A DNA stretch of 7,848 nt, taken from NCBI GenBank assembly GCA_028866975.1, contig JAGWHG010000029.1, forward strand, positions 1 through 7,848, given 5' to 3'. The position numbers and the translations under genes were made by a program. The stretch comes from Microcaldota archaeon. GTDB lineage: Archaea; Micrarchaeota; Micrarchaeia; Micrarchaeales; CABMGC01. Positions within the stretch are counted from its first letter, which is position 1; each line of letters begins with the position of its first letter. Shown here piece by piece: positions 6,077 to 7,848 of this stretch. The notes below the pieces were generated by a model. It saw only the letters and a program-made list of their open reading frames with translations, had not been told where the DNA came from and searched no databases.

Positions 6077-7432
6077 TTATCCTCCGAGGTCGCCGATGTA
6101 CTTGAGCGTATCAGTGCTTCCCGGCTTGTTGGGCGAGCCGGACACTATGATGTACTTGCCTATCTTGTTGCGCTTTGCAACATCGGAGACAAGCCTGAGC
6201 ATCTCATCCATGCTCCTGTAGCGTCTCATCGGCATGCACCTTATGCCGTAGTATATGCCCAGTTTCCTCCTTACCTGCTCATCCATCGCAAGTGCGATAG
6301 TCTCGCTCCTCGGCCGCAGGCCAGCCACGAGCCTAGCTGTCATGCCGCCCTTGGTTGGTATGAATATGCAATCGGTCTTATACGAGTCTGCCATGTCAGC
6401 TGCCGCCTTGGCAATCCCGGCACTAAGAGTCTTGACCTTTCCCTGCCTCTCAACCGGGCGAGCTATCATCAAATCCTCAGCAACCCTAACAGCCCTCACA
6501 AGAAAGTTGACCGCAGCCTCGGGATACTTGCCTATTATCGTCTCATCGCTTAGCATTAGGCAGTCAACCCCTTCTGTCACTGCGCCTGCAATGTCACTCA
6601 CCTCTGCCCTTGTCGGCGTCGGGCTGTTTATCATGCTTGTTAGCAGCTGCGTGGCCACAATTACTGGCCTGTTTGCCTCCTTTGCAGCCGCAATTATTCT
6701 GCGCTGCACGTCAGGTATGTGCTCTAGGCTGACCTGTTCAGCCAGATCCCCTCTTGCAACCATCACCACATCAGCAGCATTAGCTATTGAGTCGATATCA
6801 TTCACCGCCTCGCGCCTCTCAATCTTTGCTATTATCGCCATATCGCCACAGGCTTTGCGAAGCTTCTTGATATCCCCTGCAGATTCAACGAATGAGATCC
6901 CGACGAAATCAAATCCCTGCTTAGCTGCGAACCTGGCAAGCTCAATGTCCTCCTTTGTCGGGGCATTCAGGCTCATTCGCATTCCAAGCAGCGTAACGCC
7001 CTTCCGGCTTGAAATTACCCCTTCTTCAAGTGCGCTTGCAATTACCGTTCTGCCGACTATCTTCTTTACATGCAGACGAGCAACGCCGTCGCCAATCTCA
7101 ATCACCGCCCCCTTCTTTGCATCCTTGTGCAGCATCTTATAAGATACCGCAATGACTCCCTTGCCACGCCTGTCTGAGAATTTTATGATGTCACCTTTCC
7201 TGAGATGGATTGGGGTATCTAATCTTTCAACCCTAACCTTTGGCCCGGGCAGGTCTGCAAAGAGCGCAACCTCCTTGCCGATTTCCCTAGCAATTTTCCT
7301 GACCTTGCTTGCCGCATCGAGCCAGAACTTCTTGTCAGCGTGCGAGAAGTTGATCCTTATTATGTCTGCATGCCCGAGCACGTGCCTAAGGACGAGCTCG
7401 TTGCTTATGCTAGGGCCGTACGTCACAATCAA
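6077..7432 (-). CDS. pyk: Pyruvate kinase
   Basis: Catalyses the last step of glycolysis, phosphoenolpyruvate plus ADP to pyruvate plus ATP, in the cytoplasm. Counting from TTG 7432 (451 residues), the first barrel strand holds R26-I-N28-F-S30-H for substrate and potassium binding. The sequence DLPGPKVRV (60-68) leads into the B domain, about 72-150. The catalytic lysine motif is IAKIER (K203, E205), and the metal-ligand motif is ARGDL (D229). ATQLLTSM with T261 and PTRAEVSDIAGAV follow. The C-terminal domain includes KGGMTARLVAGLRP. Usual RGDLG and LSGET are RGDLA and LSDET here. The frame upstream stays open to a TAG at 7505-7507 and encodes RTVKTK just before TTG. Family members normally start with a few residues and then KTK, so the real start is probably upstream at a codon I cannot identify. 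It heads an operon with the gene at 5620-5967. Confidence 0.95.
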   Translation of the reverse strand: MIVTYGPSISNELVLRHVLGHADIIRINFSHADKKFWLDAASKVRKIAREIGKEVALFADLPGPKVRVERLDTPIHLRKGDIIKFSDRRGKGVIAVSYKMLHKDAKKGAVIEIGDGVARLHVKKIVGRTVIASALEEGVISSRKGVTLLGMRMSLNAPTKEDIELARFAAKQGFDFVGISFVESAGDIKKLRKACGDMAIIAKIERREAVNDIDSIANAADVVMVARGDLAEQVSLEHIPDVQRRIIAAAKEANRPVIVATQLLTSMINSPTPTRAEVSDIAGAVTEGVDCLMLSDETIIGKYPEAAVNFLVRAVRVAEDLMIARPVERQGKVKTLSAGIAKAAADMADSYKTDCIFIPTKGGMTARLVAGLRPRSETIALAMDEQVRRKLGIYYGIRCMPMRRYRSMDEMLRLVSDVAKRNKIGKYIIVSGSPNKPGSTDTLKYIGDLGG

Positions 7433-7561
7433 CTTTGTCTTTACCGTCCTATCGCCTCTTTGAAGCAGAGCGCTCTCAACAGAATGCTGTCGATAGCCGA
7501 CTCCCTAGAAGATATCTATCAACATGGTTTGTTACCAATTGATATTAAGTATATTCTTTTT

Positions 7562-7576
7562 ATGTCTATTAGACAT
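7562..7576. promoter_or_regulatory. Perfect 15-base dyad, operator-like
   Basis: ATGTCTA and TAGACAT flank a single T, giving seven-base perfect half-sites. This is the size and form of a site for a dimeric regulator. It lies just upstream of the TATA-like box of the peptidase gene and ahead of pyk on the other strand, so it could affect either. No regulator is visible in the window. Confidence 0.4.
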
Positions 7577-7583
7577 GCAAGGG

Positions 7584-7595
7584 TTTAATTAATAA
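7584..7595 (+). promoter_or_regulatory. TATA-like box for the aminopeptidase C gene
   Basis: TTTAATTAATAA is centred about 42 bases before ATG 7632. The predicted transcript start near 7616 leaves a short leader that contains the ribosome site. TATATGATAAA at 7600 is an alternative, but it would place the start on the ribosome site or start codon. Confidence 0.4.
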
Positions 7596-7621
7596 GACCT
7601 ATATGATAAAACATGCGAAGT

Positions 7622-7629
7622 GGGAGGTG
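7622..7629 (+). promoter_or_regulatory. Strong ribosome binding site for aminopeptidase C
   Basis: GGGAGGTG is an almost full match to the archaeal Shine-Dalgarno consensus GGAGGTGAT and sets the start at ATG 7632. Only two bases separate it from the ATG, a tight spacing. It is the strongest ribosome site in the window. Confidence 0.7.
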
Positions 7630-7631
7630 TT

Positions 7632-7848
7632 ATGAAACAAAATATAACAAATGAGGATACTAAGGGATTTTTAGCGTCATTTGATAGCAACCAGAAAAAC
7701 TTTCTTGCGTTGAATGCGGTGACGGAGAACGGCATCGCGGCTGTGGCATTGAGCCACAAGGAAGTCGACAGAATCAACTTCACGTTTAGTAATCTCATAG
7801 AGTCGCCGGATGCCACCAACCAGGAGAATTCGGGCCGTTGTTGGTTAT
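7632..7848 (+). CDS. pepC: Aminopeptidase C / bleomycin hydrolase-type cysteine peptidase (3'-truncated)
   Basis: The first 72 residues of a papain-fold peptidase of family C1B; the gene runs off the right end. TNQENSGRCWL (residues 62-72) is the active-site signature. C70 is the nucleophile and Q64 the oxyanion-hole glutamine, in the Q-x5-C spacing of papain. Upstream, FLALNAVTENGI and INFTFSNL match the N-terminal region of PepC/Blh proteins (NAVTKNGI..., FS..L). The His and Asn of the triad lie beyond the window. These enzymes are cytosolic, form hexameric barrels and trim peptides from the N-terminus; no signal peptide is seen, in agreement. The start is fixed by GGGAGGTG. Most known members are bacterial or eukaryotic as I recall, so an archaeal copy may be acquired. 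It is divergent from pyruvate kinase. Confidence 0.9.
   Translation, partial: MKQNITNEDTKGFLASFDSNQKNFLALNAVTENGIAAVALSHKEVDRINFTFSNLIESPDATNQENSGRCWL

Larger units (their letters stand above)
7433..7631. promoter_or_regulatory. Divergent control region between pyk and the peptidase gene
   Basis: This 199-base stretch separates two divergent genes and is clearly A/T-rich in its right half. Its left end (7433-7504) is open in the pyruvate kinase frame and may code for that protein's N-terminus. The rest carries a TATA-like box for the plus-strand gene, a 15-base dyad and a strong ribosome site. A minus-strand box for pyk is less clear; A/T-rich sequence around 7541-7556 is a candidate. Confidence 0.5.

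Noticed and set aside
6255..7142. Long open frame on the plus strand opposite pyruvate kinase
   Set aside because: It is the antisense of a gene with clear pyruvate kinase motifs; its translation is low-complexity Ser/Ala/Thr/Leu-rich and resembles no protein.
7505..7525. Six-codon minus-strand mini-ORF (ATG to TAG) in frame with pyruvate kinase
   Set aside because: Very short and with only a weak ribosome site. A leader peptide or stop read-through cannot be supported from sequence alone.
1..7848. CRISPR array, insertion sequence, integrase or attachment site
   Set aside because: No regularly spaced direct repeats, transposase or integrase motifs or terminal repeats were seen; the tRNA is not flanked by a repeated copy of its 3' end in the window.

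Overview
The window is archaeal chromosomal DNA. The evidence is transcription factor B (TFB) genes with zinc ribbons and cyclin folds, a class I lysyl-tRNA synthetase, A/T-rich TATA-type boxes 20-30 bases before several transcription units, and a tRNA gene without an encoded CCA. Genes are tightly packed, and AGG/AGA and ATA codons are frequent. A small-genome lineage of the DPANN type (for example Micrarchaeota-like) is possible, but that placement is inference.

Left part, plus strand (3-3439): three consecutive TFB-related genes. The first enters the window already open. It is a chain of at least four complete cyclin-like repeats plus the tail of a fifth, whereas normal TFB has two. The second is a full TFB: zinc ribbon, recognisable B-reader/linker and two cyclin folds. 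It has its own TATA-like box. The third starts 15 bases after the second and is another complete but more divergent TFB. The array looks like an expanded initiation-factor family.

Middle part, minus strand (5321 down to 3436): tRNA-Lys(UUU), a small uncharacterised gene and class I lysyl-tRNA synthetase. They lie 13-19 bases apart or overlapping, so the tRNA and its cognate synthetase may share one transcript. The synthetase stop overlaps the stop of the third TFB gene by 4 bases, tail to tail. Reading away from the tRNA on the plus strand is a 47-residue zinc-ribbon protein (DUF5679 type), whose stop codon lies inside a perfect hairpin.

Right part: pyruvate kinase followed by an uncharacterised gene on the minus strand. 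In both, the reading frame stays open well upstream of the first usual start codon. After a 199-base divergent regulatory region with a perfect 15-base dyad, the start of a bleomycin-hydrolase/aminopeptidase C-type cysteine peptidase runs off the right end.

The best candidate for something new is the poly-cyclin TFB-like protein with its two TFB neighbours. Next are the tRNA-Lys/small protein/LysRS unit and the unclear starts in the pyruvate kinase operon. No mobile elements, CRISPR arrays or long repeats were seen, and no stretch over 300 bases lacks a gene.
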